DNA from: Prevotellaceae bacterium UBA3627 | GTDB taxonomy: Bacteria; Bacteroidota; Bacteroidia; Bacteroidales; Bacteroidaceae | Length of the DNA: 64,000 nt | Assembly (NCBI GenBank): GCA_002373375.1 | Contig: DFLE01000001.1 | Location: forward strand, 1 to 64,000 | Reading direction: 5' to 3' | In this document: positions 9,901-17,530 of the stretch, one piece after another | Layout: every line of letters begins with the position of its first letter | Numbering within the stretch: position 1 is the stretch's first letter | Program-made: the position numbers and the translations under genes | The notes under the pieces: model-generated | Seen by the model: only the letters and a program-made list of their open reading frames with translations | Told to the model about the DNA's origin: nothing | The model's database searches: none

Positions 9901-11529
9901 GTTTTCAGAGTTGCCACTCTTGTTGTTTCCTTTGGTTATGTTTAATGTAAACACTACCTCTTCCCCCACTTTGAAGTCACAAGTCCTTGTATCGTCGTTG
10001 CCGTTTGAGCCCTCCGCATATATCTTGTAGGTGCCAGGGACAAGTGTCGTGGCTTTCTTGTATGTGTAGTCATTATGTGCGAGTCCGCCGTTTGAAGTGC
10101 GGTTGGTTATTGCTTCGTAAGTCTTTGTAAATGCGCTGCAATTTTCCGCTTCGCTGTAATATACTACGTTATTTACCGTAGATTGAGTATAAGGGCGGTT
10201 TATCACGTATCCATCGGCAGTAGGTGTGTCGTATATTGTATAGTAGTTACCGTCGGTTACTCGTGCCGTTTGGTATAGTGTCGTACCTGAAAGTACATAT
10301 TGCGGAATAGGTATTCTGAGTTCCCCGCTTCCTGTGGCATACGTTCCTGTCTTCAGTTCTTTCAGTATGTTTCCTTCGCCGTCAACGGCATTGACGGTAT
10401 ATCCGTAATATTCAGACTCTACGGTGACGTTGAATGTCTCTCTTACATTCACAGGGGCAGCGGTAGCATAGGCTGTGATGACTGCGGTGCCCAGCCCTTT
10501 GGCTGTCACCACACCGTTTGCGTTAACGGTAGCAACGCTTGCTTTGCTTGTACTCCACTCAATACCGTCGTTAACGGTGTATGAAGGAGTGAGGGTGGCA
10601 GTGAGTGTGGTTGTAGCACCATATTTTATTGTTGATTCGCCGGAAATGGCGATAGACTTAGGCGCACGGTCATACTTTGCATACAGTGTGATGTCACCGC
10701 TTGGCGTGTATGTGGTGCCAGCAACACCGATACGTGTGCCGCCGACTGGATCTGTGTACCAACCCATAAATGTTGCACCGTTATTGTCTGTTGCGGCAGG
10801 CAATGTCACAGAGGTTACGCTGCCTTCGCTTGCGCAAGACAGTGAGGTGGTGGCGCAGGTAGCATCGTCACCGGCAACGAAAGTTACGGTGCGCTTGTCT
10901 GCGTACGTTATGCTGAGTGATGGCGCATGGCTGCTTCCCTTACCATAGAGGTCTGCGCTTGATGGGCAGTTAGTCAGGAACATCGTAATGTAGCCCTGAC
11001 TCTCCACTGCTTGAACAGCGGTGGTTACGTCAGTCTCCAAGTTGAGATATTCTTGTCCGTCCTGCAACTCCACGTTGTTGAAATAGGTGTACGGCCTGCC
11101 TTGCATGGCGGCAATCATGTTTCCGCGTCCTTGGGCAAAGGCATTCCAGTCTATGTCCTTGCCGAGGTTCAGGTAATAGAAACTGTTATTGCGTATGCCG
11201 CCGTTGTTTTGTTTGTATAGGTTTGCACTCCATGTGAGTGTAGCGGAGATTACAGTCTTGCCGGCTGGCAGGTTGAAAGAAAATTTCATTGCAGCCTGAC
11301 CGTTCCATCCACGCTGACCTGCGGCACCGGCATAGCGTTCCTCGTCGTTGTCGTATGTCTGCTTATAGGTCTCACCGTTCATGTAATAGGTAGAACCGGT
11401 ATGCTCCAGCTTAGCTGTTATTTGTGTTGCGGCCATAGAGGTGCCACAACATAGTGCGCAAGCCATGACAAACGTCAGAGCCTTGCTATATATATCTTTG
11501 ATGTGCATAATCTTATTTGATGTTTCCAT
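6928..11529 (-). CDS. Large modular secreted protein with BIG2 domain and T9SS-like tail, no recognised catalytic domain
   Basis: This 1533-aa protein has a signal peptide ending near CGTSMAA. The ATG at 11508 (MHIKDIYSK) may be the true start, since the first seven residues add nothing to the signal. Modules in order: a DNRLRE-like beta domain (about 30-215), a Bacteroides/InlB-type repeat (about 215-290, FMGWYT and LYAKYD), a BIG2 Ig-like domain (about 290-372, SVATVNANGVVTAKG), a CBM-like domain (about 460-590), more beta-rich Ig-like modules, a module sharing WNTICLPF with the GH105 and giant proteins, and a sorting tail (GIYIFNGRKVIVK). I find no glycosidase or lyase motif. It is the first gene of the GH105 operon, so a carbohydrate-binding or adhesive role on pectin is plausible but inferred. 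Confidence 0.72.
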   Translation of the reverse strand: METSNKIMHIKDIYSKALTFVMACALCCGTSMAATQITAKLEHTGSTYYMNGETYKQTYDNDEERYAGAAGQRGWNGQAAMKFSFNLPAGKTVISATLTWSANLYKQNNGGIRNNSFYYLNLGKDIDWNAFAQGRGNMIAAMQGRPYTYFNNVELQDGQEYLNLETDVTTAVQAVESQGYITMFLTNCPSSADLYGKGSSHAPSLSITYADKRTVTFVAGDDATCATTSLSCASEGSVTSVTLPAATDNNGATFMGWYTDPVGGTRIGVAGTTYTPSGDITLYAKYDRAPKSIAISGESTIKYGATTTLTATLTPSYTVNDGIEWSTSKASVATVNANGVVTAKGLGTAVITAYATAAPVNVRETFNVTVESEYYGYTVNAVDGEGNILKELKTGTYATGSGELRIPIPQYVLSGTTLYQTARVTDGNYYTIYDTPTADGYVINRPYTQSTVNNVVYYSEAENCSAFTKTYEAITNRTSNGGLAHNDYTYKKATTLVPGTYKIYAEGSNGNDDTRTCDFKVGEEVVFTLNITKGNNKSGNSENFTITEPTDLYIRCQGSSTSGLDYFYITQYPVYHVTTNEQKLELNKATIDATIYTTVNPVNKDGNNNGTHNGVTGAFYNIKWESNYVTITVDGAIAFSIDAFHGNSKETRNVNVYLDGAELTPFHVAPGNYTTSPIYSTGGIGTHTVKITGAGKDVYPADIVFYTTEQEPKLDYTNVAVKVGETKNIPLRLPYGCEFDEMTYSGDPSKVTASFVRDDSAESAGRKGTLTLTGVAPTGDTPTTLTFSIKSNTDVFLGGTADVSIEVLKSALTLSYSDDNDGDDEYVCNADETTPSLPTITLSAVDEYGTTVQLSNLNITYTSDDNTVATVSDAGAITLTTPHGNGTAVIKATATSDKYDDAEAEYKITIQRGVNWKVATHPVFKSNPPGVRDTFHVSKYIGDEETLYLVGTFGGWNRNNNKYDYPVNKDSVKTKTDSWKKITNSGTGIDGFSKYSSGAQDACDETMYSSLDRYYNSVIYGTERFGWFKQPDGDTSYPFTLPVRGTYITLEPEVNGTLSVYIEQNGPWNTGKSDVYDNDSNLVSAISGVAKTFPGSVPFQYRPHALFIVDQNGNQVDKHTDVKITTRTKVTTGLAESSSNTEEMAVLEAFCAKYACEKGEKFKCIIDEDADGYNDVTNIGNWKEFKKYMSLREQQEVHKNWSAGVNGAQVITKLDNGAYLALQGGMVKYTFHVIAGQTYYIFSNFSKIGFSGVNFVPDEENQPSDTLALSEDAAYNPESLKSGDTVNTIPMYETITLDRSFTAGKWNTICLPFTMTEREVEKVFGNGTELIILDRVNVDEGHAQIYMTYHEIQSILAGYPYLIKPTQSINKIEVHNKGIDPNQQVLEFTNNGYTSKGVSGFCNPQVFSSSLTGMASDVTASAYLTAGDIYLSNNTLYISRGQSFLKGYRSYLKKEDDGSAPAKSVSFNYFKAWEDEEEATAINVCEMSDEALDSFETKTMNGVFSVTGQKVSNTLNGLTKGIYIFNGRKVIVK

Positions 11530-11600
11530 AAACTATACTTGTATGTTCAACAATTAGATGTATTTGTCTGGTACAGGTTTGATATTAGTTGAATAAATTG

Positions 11601-11631
11601 CAAAGTTAGATAAATTAAATTGTTCCGCAAA
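11601..11631 (-). promoter_or_regulatory. Promoter of the GH105 operon
   Basis: The minus strand carries TTTG (11631-11628), a 19-base spacer and TAACTTTG (11608-11601), an exact match to the Bacteroidetes vegetative promoter. The -33 element lies at the end of one arm of a 16-bp inverted repeat. Confidence 0.75.
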
Positions 11632-11650
11632 AACTTTGCGGAACAATTTA
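11616..11650. repeat. 16-bp perfect inverted repeat with 3-nt spacer
   Basis: Arm TAAATTGTTCCGCAAA (11616-11631) is perfectly complementary to 11635-11650, with AAC between. It could be the terminator of the AEC permease gene, which ends at 11715 on the minus strand. It lacks a clean U-tract and overlaps the -33 element of the next promoter, so an operator role is also possible. Confidence 0.7.
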
Positions 11651-11714
11651 GGGGGATGTATGGAATATCTTGAGTAAGCGCAAGTCATGAATACATGAAA
11701 GAGGCTCTTGTCGT

Positions 11715-12626
11715 TCAAAATAATACCGTTACCAGTGCCGGTATGGTAATCATGGATAGCAGGGTGGAGATAAATGTCACCTCTGCCATGAAAGTGGTGT
11801 CTTTCTCATATTTCAGGCACAGTATGGTACCGTAGGTTGCCACGGGCATAGCCACCACTACTGTGTTCACGTTGACTACGAAAGAGTCAAAGCCCATCAG
11901 CTGGGTAGCATAGAAGAGTGCCACGGGCAACAATAGCAATCTGAACAGTACGGTGATATATACGGTGCTGTTGCCCAGCATGGCGCGCTTAGGCAGTTGT
12001 GACATTGACGAGCCTACTATGAGCAGCGCGGCCGGCACGGTGATGTCGCCGAGCATAGACAACGGTTTGCTGACGTACTCTGGTATGTCGTCAATCCCAA
12101 GTGCTACGATGGCTATGGTGAGGTATGCGGCGAGCATAGGAGTGGAGTATAGCACTTTCTTCTGGAAACGCTCGCTGCCCACCTCGCCTCTGCCTGTTAT
12201 GAGCATGGTGCCTATTGTGAACACGGCGAAGGTGTTCACAACGTTGAGCACAGCGGCATAGAACACTGCCTCGTGCCCGAAGAGCGAGGCGACCACAGGG
12301 TATCCCATGAAACCTACATTGCCGAACATCATGGCGAAGCCTGCCGCTCCCGCGGTGTCGGCGTCTTTTGTAAACCATTTAGGCAGTGTATAAGCAACCA
12401 GCGTCAGTAGGGCGTATGTCACCACGCTGATGATAAGCAACGGCAGGATGAAACGGCGGTCGGGCAGTGTGCCTGTCATCGCCGACGACAATATGAGCGC
12501 CGGACAGGTGATATTGATGACAAGGCGTGACAATCGGCGGTCAAACTCTCCGTCAAGATAGCCCAGCTTGCCGCAGGCATATCCGGCGGCGACAAGCGCC
12601 AGCAGTGTTATCATAACGTTAATCAT
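11715..12626 (-). CDS. AEC-family (auxin efflux carrier/malate permease-like) transporter
   Basis: This 303-aa inner-membrane permease is almost entirely hydrophobic, with about ten membrane segments. The first is MINVMITLLALVAAGYACG, and there are polar glycine/proline motifs such as GYACGKLGYL, ITCPALILSSA and MMFGNVGFMGYPV. The latter two match the conserved NPA-like and GNxGxxGxPV motifs of the family. AEC proteins export or exchange organic anions such as malate. The substrate here is unknown. It stands alone between two pectinase transcription units and has its own consensus promoter, which overlaps the region just past the pectate lyase terminator. The start codon is 5 bases from the -7 element. 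Confidence 0.85.
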   Translation of the reverse strand: MINVMITLLALVAAGYACGKLGYLDGEFDRRLSRLVINITCPALILSSAMTGTLPDRRFILPLLIISVVTYALLTLVAYTLPKWFTKDADTAGAAGFAMMFGNVGFMGYPVVASLFGHEAVFYAAVLNVVNTFAVFTIGTMLITGRGEVGSERFQKKVLYSTPMLAAYLTIAIVALGIDDIPEYVSKPLSMLGDITVPAALLIVGSSMSQLPKRAMLGNSTVYITVLFRLLLLPVALFYATQLMGFDSFVVNVNTVVVAMPVATYGTILCLKYEKDTTFMAEVTFISTLLSMITIPALVTVLF

Positions 12627-12630
12627 GGTG

Positions 12631-12661
12631 CAAAGTTACTAATATTTCCTGATATGTCAAA
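12631..12661 (-). promoter_or_regulatory. Promoter of the AEC permease
   Basis: The minus strand shows TTTG (12661-12658), a 19-base spacer and TAACTTTG (12638-12631), an exact consensus. Only four bases separate the -7 element from the ATG, which predicts a leaderless mRNA. Confidence 0.75.
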
Positions 12662-12667
12662 GAAAAC

Positions 12668-12706
12668 AATATGGGATGCGCCCTAATTCTTGACGCATCC
12701 CATATT
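12668..12706 (-). terminator. Terminator of the pectate lyase gene
   Basis: A 13-bp perfect inverted repeat (arm AATATGGGATGCG) with a 13-nt loop is followed on the minus strand by GTTTTCTTTG. It lies 29 bp past the pectate lyase stop. Confidence 0.75.
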
Positions 12707-12734
12707 TTCGTTCTATATCAGTACTTATTAACAC

Positions 12735-15700
12735 TTATTCCTCTAACAGGAATTTCTTTCCGTTTTGTATGTATAACTGGCCTTTCTTAGGTGTGGCGAC
12801 ACGTCGTCCTGTGAGGTCATAGATATACGTGTTTGTTGGTTTTGCCTGTGCCTCGCTTACGGTGACTACCGCCGTGCTCTCAGCCGCGCGCATTACTGTA
12901 AGTGCGGTGATGCAGGTGCTGGTGTTTCCTTCGCGACCCAGTATAAGGCTGTCACAGTCCTGTGTCAGTATGAGCAACTGCTCCACAGGTACAGTCTTCT
13001 TGTCATTGGTGTTGACGAACTTCTCTGTAAGGAAAAGTTCCTCCGTTCCATAGAATATCTTGACTGCGGCATTCTTCGTGCTGCTGTTGTTGTAGCATCC
13101 TGTGATGTGCAGTGTGTCGCCTGCGAGGAACTTGCCCTCCTTTGGCTTTATCACCATGCAGTAGTCTGGCTTCACCGTCAGCGTGTCGCTGAAGCTTATC
13201 GTCTTGCCGAGTTTCACGCAGGCTGTTGACTTATTGAGAATCTTCACTGTTGACTCGGTAACGTAGCCTGATGCATAGACGCTTACATACTGTGTACTGC
13301 CCACATTGCCGCTCCAGTCATATACTGTCACAGGCTCGCTCGCAGGCTCGTCAATCGGTTGTGGGTCGTCGCCCGGTTGTGGGTCGTCGCCTGGCTCACC
13401 ACTCTCACCACCTTCATCGGCGGCTGCAGCGTTTGGTGTCCATGTGATGGTCTTGAAGTATGACTTGGTGTCCATCAGCAGGTAGTATGTGGCTGAGGCA
13501 CTCAGTTTGCTGAGCGTAACGCTTGGCGCGTCGCCGTCAAGCGTGGCAATGGCAGTTGCACCACTCTCAACGGATGTCGTGACCTTAACCTCGTTGGCCT
13601 GGTCGCCGAAGTTGATGCTCAGCGTGCCTGAGCCTGATACCTTAGGCAGTCTGAAGTAACGGTTTGGTGATGTGCCGTATTTGGTTGCACCGCCCATCTT
13701 CATCTGCTTGTTGTTCTCAATCTTGCAGTTGCCGCCAGCCACGTATGTGAGCTCGGTGTTGGTACCGTCGGTACTTACGAACACGTTGGTGGCATTGTCA
13801 GAGAACGAACCGCTCTCGGTGTATGTGGCACTGGTGAGGTTCCATGTCACAGGGTCGAGTGACGGCACTGGTATCACCGTCACGCTGACCTTTGCTGAGT
13901 CAGCCTTGTACTCCTCGTTACCTGCCGCATAGACTGTGATTACAGCCTCGCCGCCGCTGATGGCCCTGATGGTGCCGTCTGTCACAGTGGCTATCTTCTC
14001 ATTGCTTGATGCGTATGTCACGGCACCCTGTGCGCCTGTCACGTTGAGTGCTGCGGTCACAGCCTTCTCCATCTCAATCTCAACACTCGTGGGGTCAACA
14101 GAGAGTGTGTTAGTCTTGCGGGCATCGGTCACGATGATTGTTACGTTCACCACACCAGCCTTGACATTGACGTCGCCCTCGTCGGTCACGGCAATGGCTG
14201 TCTCGCCCTCTGCCACGGCGGTAACGTTGCCTTCCGCGTCAACAGTAGCGATGGTCTCGTCAGATGATGTGTAGGTCACCGTTCCGACGGCATTGGCAGG
14301 CGTGATCTTCTTGCTCGTGCCGCGCTCTATGGTTATCTCCTCGTCAGCAGAGAGGGATGACGCCTCACGCTGGTCAGGCACAGTCACCGTCACCACGTCA
14401 GATGCCGGACGACGGTACTCTGAACCGGGGTCTGTAACGGTAATCTTCGCCGTTCCGTAGCCTACGGCTTTGATGGTGGTGCCGCTTACCACCTCAACTA
14501 TTGACGGTGCGCCTGATGTAGCCGTCACGCCGCCGTTGGAGCAACTGTATGGAATACCTAACTGGTCGCCTAATGGCAGTGTGATGTTGTGTGCGGCTAC
14601 TCTCAGGTCTGAGTCATCGCGGTCGTCGGTCACGGTTACTTTTATCTTCAGCGTGCCGCCGTTGCGGGTGTCGTCGTTCTTCTGTGTCAGCGTGATGGTG
14701 GTGTTACCCTCTGCCACCGGTGTTATCTTGCCGTTCTCGTCGATGGTGGCAACCTTTGTCGCGCTTGACTTGAAGGTGATGTCGCCCGTGCATGAGGTTG
14801 TGTAGTCGGTACCCTTGGTCAGTGTGTATGTGTCGCTGATTTTCACCGCCAGCGTGCCGTCGATGAGCGATGTGAGGTCAGACTCCTGTAACAGGGTATA
14901 GAGCTTCACACCCTGCACGTCGCGCGTGCTGCTGCTGTTGTTTACTATCCTTACATACTTCACGCTGGCATCGGTGCCGGTGTATATCACGTTAGGGTGA
15001 GTGGCTGACTTGCCGGTTATCACGCTGCCAAACTTGGTGAACGTCTTACCGTCAGTACTTGTGTATAGCTGCCATGACTGGTCGCCTGCTGACGATACAT
15101 AGAAAGCGGCGGTGGCTATGCCGGCCTCGTTGTGCAGCGTTACGCTCTCATTATTGGTGAGGCGTATGGAGCCTTTATAGTCAGAGCAAAGGGTGTTGTC
15201 GCTCTTCTTTATCTCAAATGTCGGGTTGAACGTAGCTGCTGTGCTGAGTATTATCTCCTTGCTTTCCTTGTATGCGTCAAGCTGCGCGGCATTGTCTTCG
15301 TTGAACCAGAACCATGCGCCGTCTTCGCCTATCACCTGCTTGCCGCTGGCTACAGCTGTGCCGCCGCCGCTGACCCATGACGGAGTGTAGTCGTCGTTCT
15401 GCTCCTGGTCAAGCCCCTTGCCGTCGCCGCTGTCAACTGTCGTTGCGGCAGGTGTGCGGTCGCTCAGTTTCGTGCCGTCACCGAGGCTCTCCACAGTGCC
15501 CTCGTATGCCACGACGGCCGCCTTCAGCTCAGATATAACGCCGTAGTTCTCATCTTGCAGAGAGTTGTTGAACGTCCACTTGAAGTCACCGCCGTCCATG
15601 CGGCCGGCACCCAGTCCCTCGCGTCCGGCAAAGTCGCCGCGCACTATGGCTGGTATGTCCTCAGGGTCATCCATGTTGTTCTCTACGTAGGTGGTACGTG

Positions 15701-17084
15701 CCGCGAGGTCTGCGGCGTTGTTATAGCCCGTGCCGCCGGTAAGGCAGGTTACGGTCACCTCGTCGCCACGGTTGTCCACCTCCACCGCGTCCCACTTGCC
15801 GTCGGTCTGCTCGCCGTCATATATCTGCACCTTGCGCGGATTGACGAATGTGTTGTTGAATATCTTTATCACGCCGCCGTTCTCGCCTGAGAAAGTGCCG
15901 TCGCCCTCAGCGTCTGTTCCCTGCTTTGAGATAAGCACAGGGTACTTACAGTTGCGGAAGTAATTGTTCTCCACGAATGAGGAACCGCCGCAGGTTACGC
16001 CCACACCATACTTTGAGTTGCCGTCGAAGTAGTTGTTATATACATGATAGAAGGCTGTGCGTATGCGTGGATGACGTGAGTCTGAGTGATCATACCAGTT
16101 GTGGTGGAAGGTCATCCAGCAGTCGGTTGACTCACTCATGCCGGCAAGGTTACATTTGCCTGAGTCCCAGAAGTGGCAGTAAGACATGGTGATGTGGCTT
16201 GACTTGCCCTTGATGTCAACGGAGCCGTCGCCCTTTGCCTGGTCAGCGTCAGAGCCTGTGCCGCCGTAGAATATGTCCATATTGTGTATCCACAGGTTAT
16301 GGTTGTTGGTGTCAACGCTGATACCGTCGTCCATGAAGAGCATTACGCCGAAGTTACGGAACTCCACTGACTTGGCGTTTCTCACGAGGAAGCCGAAACC
16401 GTGTACTGCTGCGTCGCTGCCGATACCCTCGATAGTGATGTTCATGTCTGTAGAGCCGCTCTTGCCCTTTATCTGTATGCCTTCGTTTGAAGCAAAACTG
16501 TCAATGTCAGCGGCTTTCACCGTGCCTACTATGCGCACGCAGAGCGGACGGTCCTCGCCGCCTCCCTCGTATGCTGCGAGTATGGCTTGTATGCCTGTAT
16601 ATTCCGTCTCTTTGCCGCCTTTCTTCACTCCGAGCGTAACGGTCTTCGCCGTTTTTGCCGTAAGGTATAATATACGCGTATTTTCTTTCAGCGTGCCGTC
16701 GTTCTTGTATGCGCCGATACCTTCTGTCATGCCTATGTGTGCAAAGCCTGAGCGGTCGTGCGGAGCTGCGTAGAAGATGTCAGACTCAGCTTCGCCGCTG
16801 GTGCTTGATACCACCTTGAACTGGTAGTTGCCGGCCTTCAGTCCCACCATGTCGGCACGACCGTAGTCACTGTAAAGACGAACAAGCTCCTTGTCCATCT
16901 GCGTATAGGTGCCGCCCTGTGGACGGTAATACACCGTGTAGGTGGCTCCTGTCTCACGTTCCCATGTGACATAGCCACTTTCAAACCATCCCTTTGTCGT
17001 CTGGATGGAAACAGCGCTTGCTGTGAGAGTACACGATAGTAGTGCAATCATCAGCAAAGCCAATGTGTGTAATGTTTTTTTCAT
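12735..17084 (-). CDS. Secreted multidomain pectate lyase (PL1) with BIG2 domains and T9SS-like tail
   Basis: This 1449-aa enzyme would cleave polygalacturonate by beta-elimination outside the cell. A signal peptide (1-24) precedes a short beta domain (25-100). The PL1 right-handed beta-helix spans about 105-500. Family signatures are LWIHNMDIFYGG, GDGSVDIKGKSSHITMSYC (calcium-binding acidic residues) and SRHPRIR at 336-342, the arginine cluster holding the catalytic base. A discoidin-like module follows, then four BIG2-type Ig domains (VATIDENGKITPVAEG and similar), a beta-sandwich, an acidic proline linker made of GDDPQP repeats and a further beta module. The tail YDLTGRRVATP is of the sorting type. 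It is transcribed alone and its products are natural substrates for the GH105 operon. Confidence 0.88.
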   Translation of the reverse strand: MKKTLHTLALLMIALLSCTLTASAVSIQTTKGWFESGYVTWERETGATYTVYYRPQGGTYTQMDKELVRLYSDYGRADMVGLKAGNYQFKVVSSTSGEAESDIFYAAPHDRSGFAHIGMTEGIGAYKNDGTLKENTRILYLTAKTAKTVTLGVKKGGKETEYTGIQAILAAYEGGGEDRPLCVRIVGTVKAADIDSFASNEGIQIKGKSGSTDMNITIEGIGSDAAVHGFGFLVRNAKSVEFRNFGVMLFMDDGISVDTNNHNLWIHNMDIFYGGTGSDADQAKGDGSVDIKGKSSHITMSYCHFWDSGKCNLAGMSESTDCWMTFHHNWYDHSDSRHPRIRTAFYHVYNNYFDGNSKYGVGVTCGGSSFVENNYFRNCKYPVLISKQGTDAEGDGTFSGENGGVIKIFNNTFVNPRKVQIYDGEQTDGKWDAVEVDNRGDEVTVTCLTGGTGYNNAADLAARTTYVENNMDDPEDIPAIVRGDFAGREGLGAGRMDGGDFKWTFNNSLQDENYGVISELKAAVVAYEGTVESLGDGTKLSDRTPAATTVDSGDGKGLDQEQNDDYTPSWVSGGGTAVASGKQVIGEDGAWFWFNEDNAAQLDAYKESKEIILSTAATFNPTFEIKKSDNTLCSDYKGSIRLTNNESVTLHNEAGIATAAFYVSSAGDQSWQLYTSTDGKTFTKFGSVITGKSATHPNVIYTGTDASVKYVRIVNNSSSTRDVQGVKLYTLLQESDLTSLIDGTLAVKISDTYTLTKGTDYTTSCTGDITFKSSATKVATIDENGKITPVAEGNTTITLTQKNDDTRNGGTLKIKVTVTDDRDDSDLRVAAHNITLPLGDQLGIPYSCSNGGVTATSGAPSIVEVVSGTTIKAVGYGTAKITVTDPGSEYRRPASDVVTVTVPDQREASSLSADEEITIERGTSKKITPANAVGTVTYTSSDETIATVDAEGNVTAVAEGETAIAVTDEGDVNVKAGVVNVTIIVTDARKTNTLSVDPTSVEIEMEKAVTAALNVTGAQGAVTYASSNEKIATVTDGTIRAISGGEAVITVYAAGNEEYKADSAKVSVTVIPVPSLDPVTWNLTSATYTESGSFSDNATNVFVSTDGTNTELTYVAGGNCKIENNKQMKMGGATKYGTSPNRYFRLPKVSGSGTLSINFGDQANEVKVTTSVESGATAIATLDGDAPSVTLSKLSASATYYLLMDTKSYFKTITWTPNAAAADEGGESGEPGDDPQPGDDPQPIDEPASEPVTVYDWSGNVGSTQYVSVYASGYVTESTVKILNKSTACVKLGKTISFSDTLTVKPDYCMVIKPKEGKFLAGDTLHITGCYNNSSTKNAAVKIFYGTEELFLTEKFVNTNDKKTVPVEQLLILTQDCDSLILGREGNTSTCITALTVMRAAESTAVVTVSEAQAKPTNTYIYDLTGRRVATPKKGQLYIQNGKKFLLEE

Positions 17085-17199
17085 AGTTGGTTTTAGTGAA
17101 TGTATTAGTTAGCTAAAATTTTATTTAAGTCTTGTATTGCATAGGATTAGCCTCTCTCACGTCACTCCTTTATCTCTTTTCTCCTTCTACTCCAATTTG

Positions 17200-17230
17200 T
17201 AAAGTTACGTATTTTTTTTATAATAAAAAA
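17200..17230 (-). promoter_or_regulatory. Probable promoter of the pectate lyase
   Basis: On the minus strand a T-tract (TTTT) lies 19 bases before TAACTTTA (17207-17200). Both boxes are one base off consensus. It would give a leader of about 110 nt. Confidence 0.35.
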
Positions 17231-17414
17231 AGTTTGTTATGTTTTTTAAGTATAATTAAGTGAGAGACAACAAGAAAATGCCAAATAACAGACAAAAGTG
17301 TGTGCTTTAGGGAAATACAGACTTGCATAATTCTTCTTTCTCCCTCTTTCCTCCTCGTTCCTTCTTTCTTATAGTTATCTTTATCTTCGTTTCCGTTTTC
17401 GTTCCCATCAACTT

Positions 17415-17446
17415 CCCTCCCTCACAGGGAGGGTTAGGGAGGGTCT
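17415..17446. repeat. Palindromic G/C repeat, copy 1
   Basis: CCCTCCCT-CAC-AGGGAGGG (8-bp arms, 3-nt spacer) is followed by a degenerate GGGAGGGTCT. Two more copies lie at 20587-20654. Confidence 0.75.
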
Positions 17447-17469
17447 GTTTTTCGTTTTCGTTCAATGAA

Positions 17470-17503
17470 AAATGCTCACTGACGTCTCCGTCGGTGAGCA
17501 TTT
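17470..17503 (-). terminator. Terminator of asnS
   Basis: The stem arm AAATGCTCAC pairs perfectly with GTGAGCATTT, and four to five further pairs close the loop. On the minus strand it runs into a T-tract (TTTTTC). It is 28 bp past the asnS stop. Confidence 0.75.
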
Positions 17504-17530
17504 ATATATGTACGGCTTGATAGCCTTTGC

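Larger units (their letters stand above)
17085..17530. other. 446-bp intergenic region
   Basis: It holds a weak promoter for the pectate lyase, one copy of the CCCTCCCT palindromic repeat and the asnS terminator. I see no gene in it. Confidence 0.6.
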
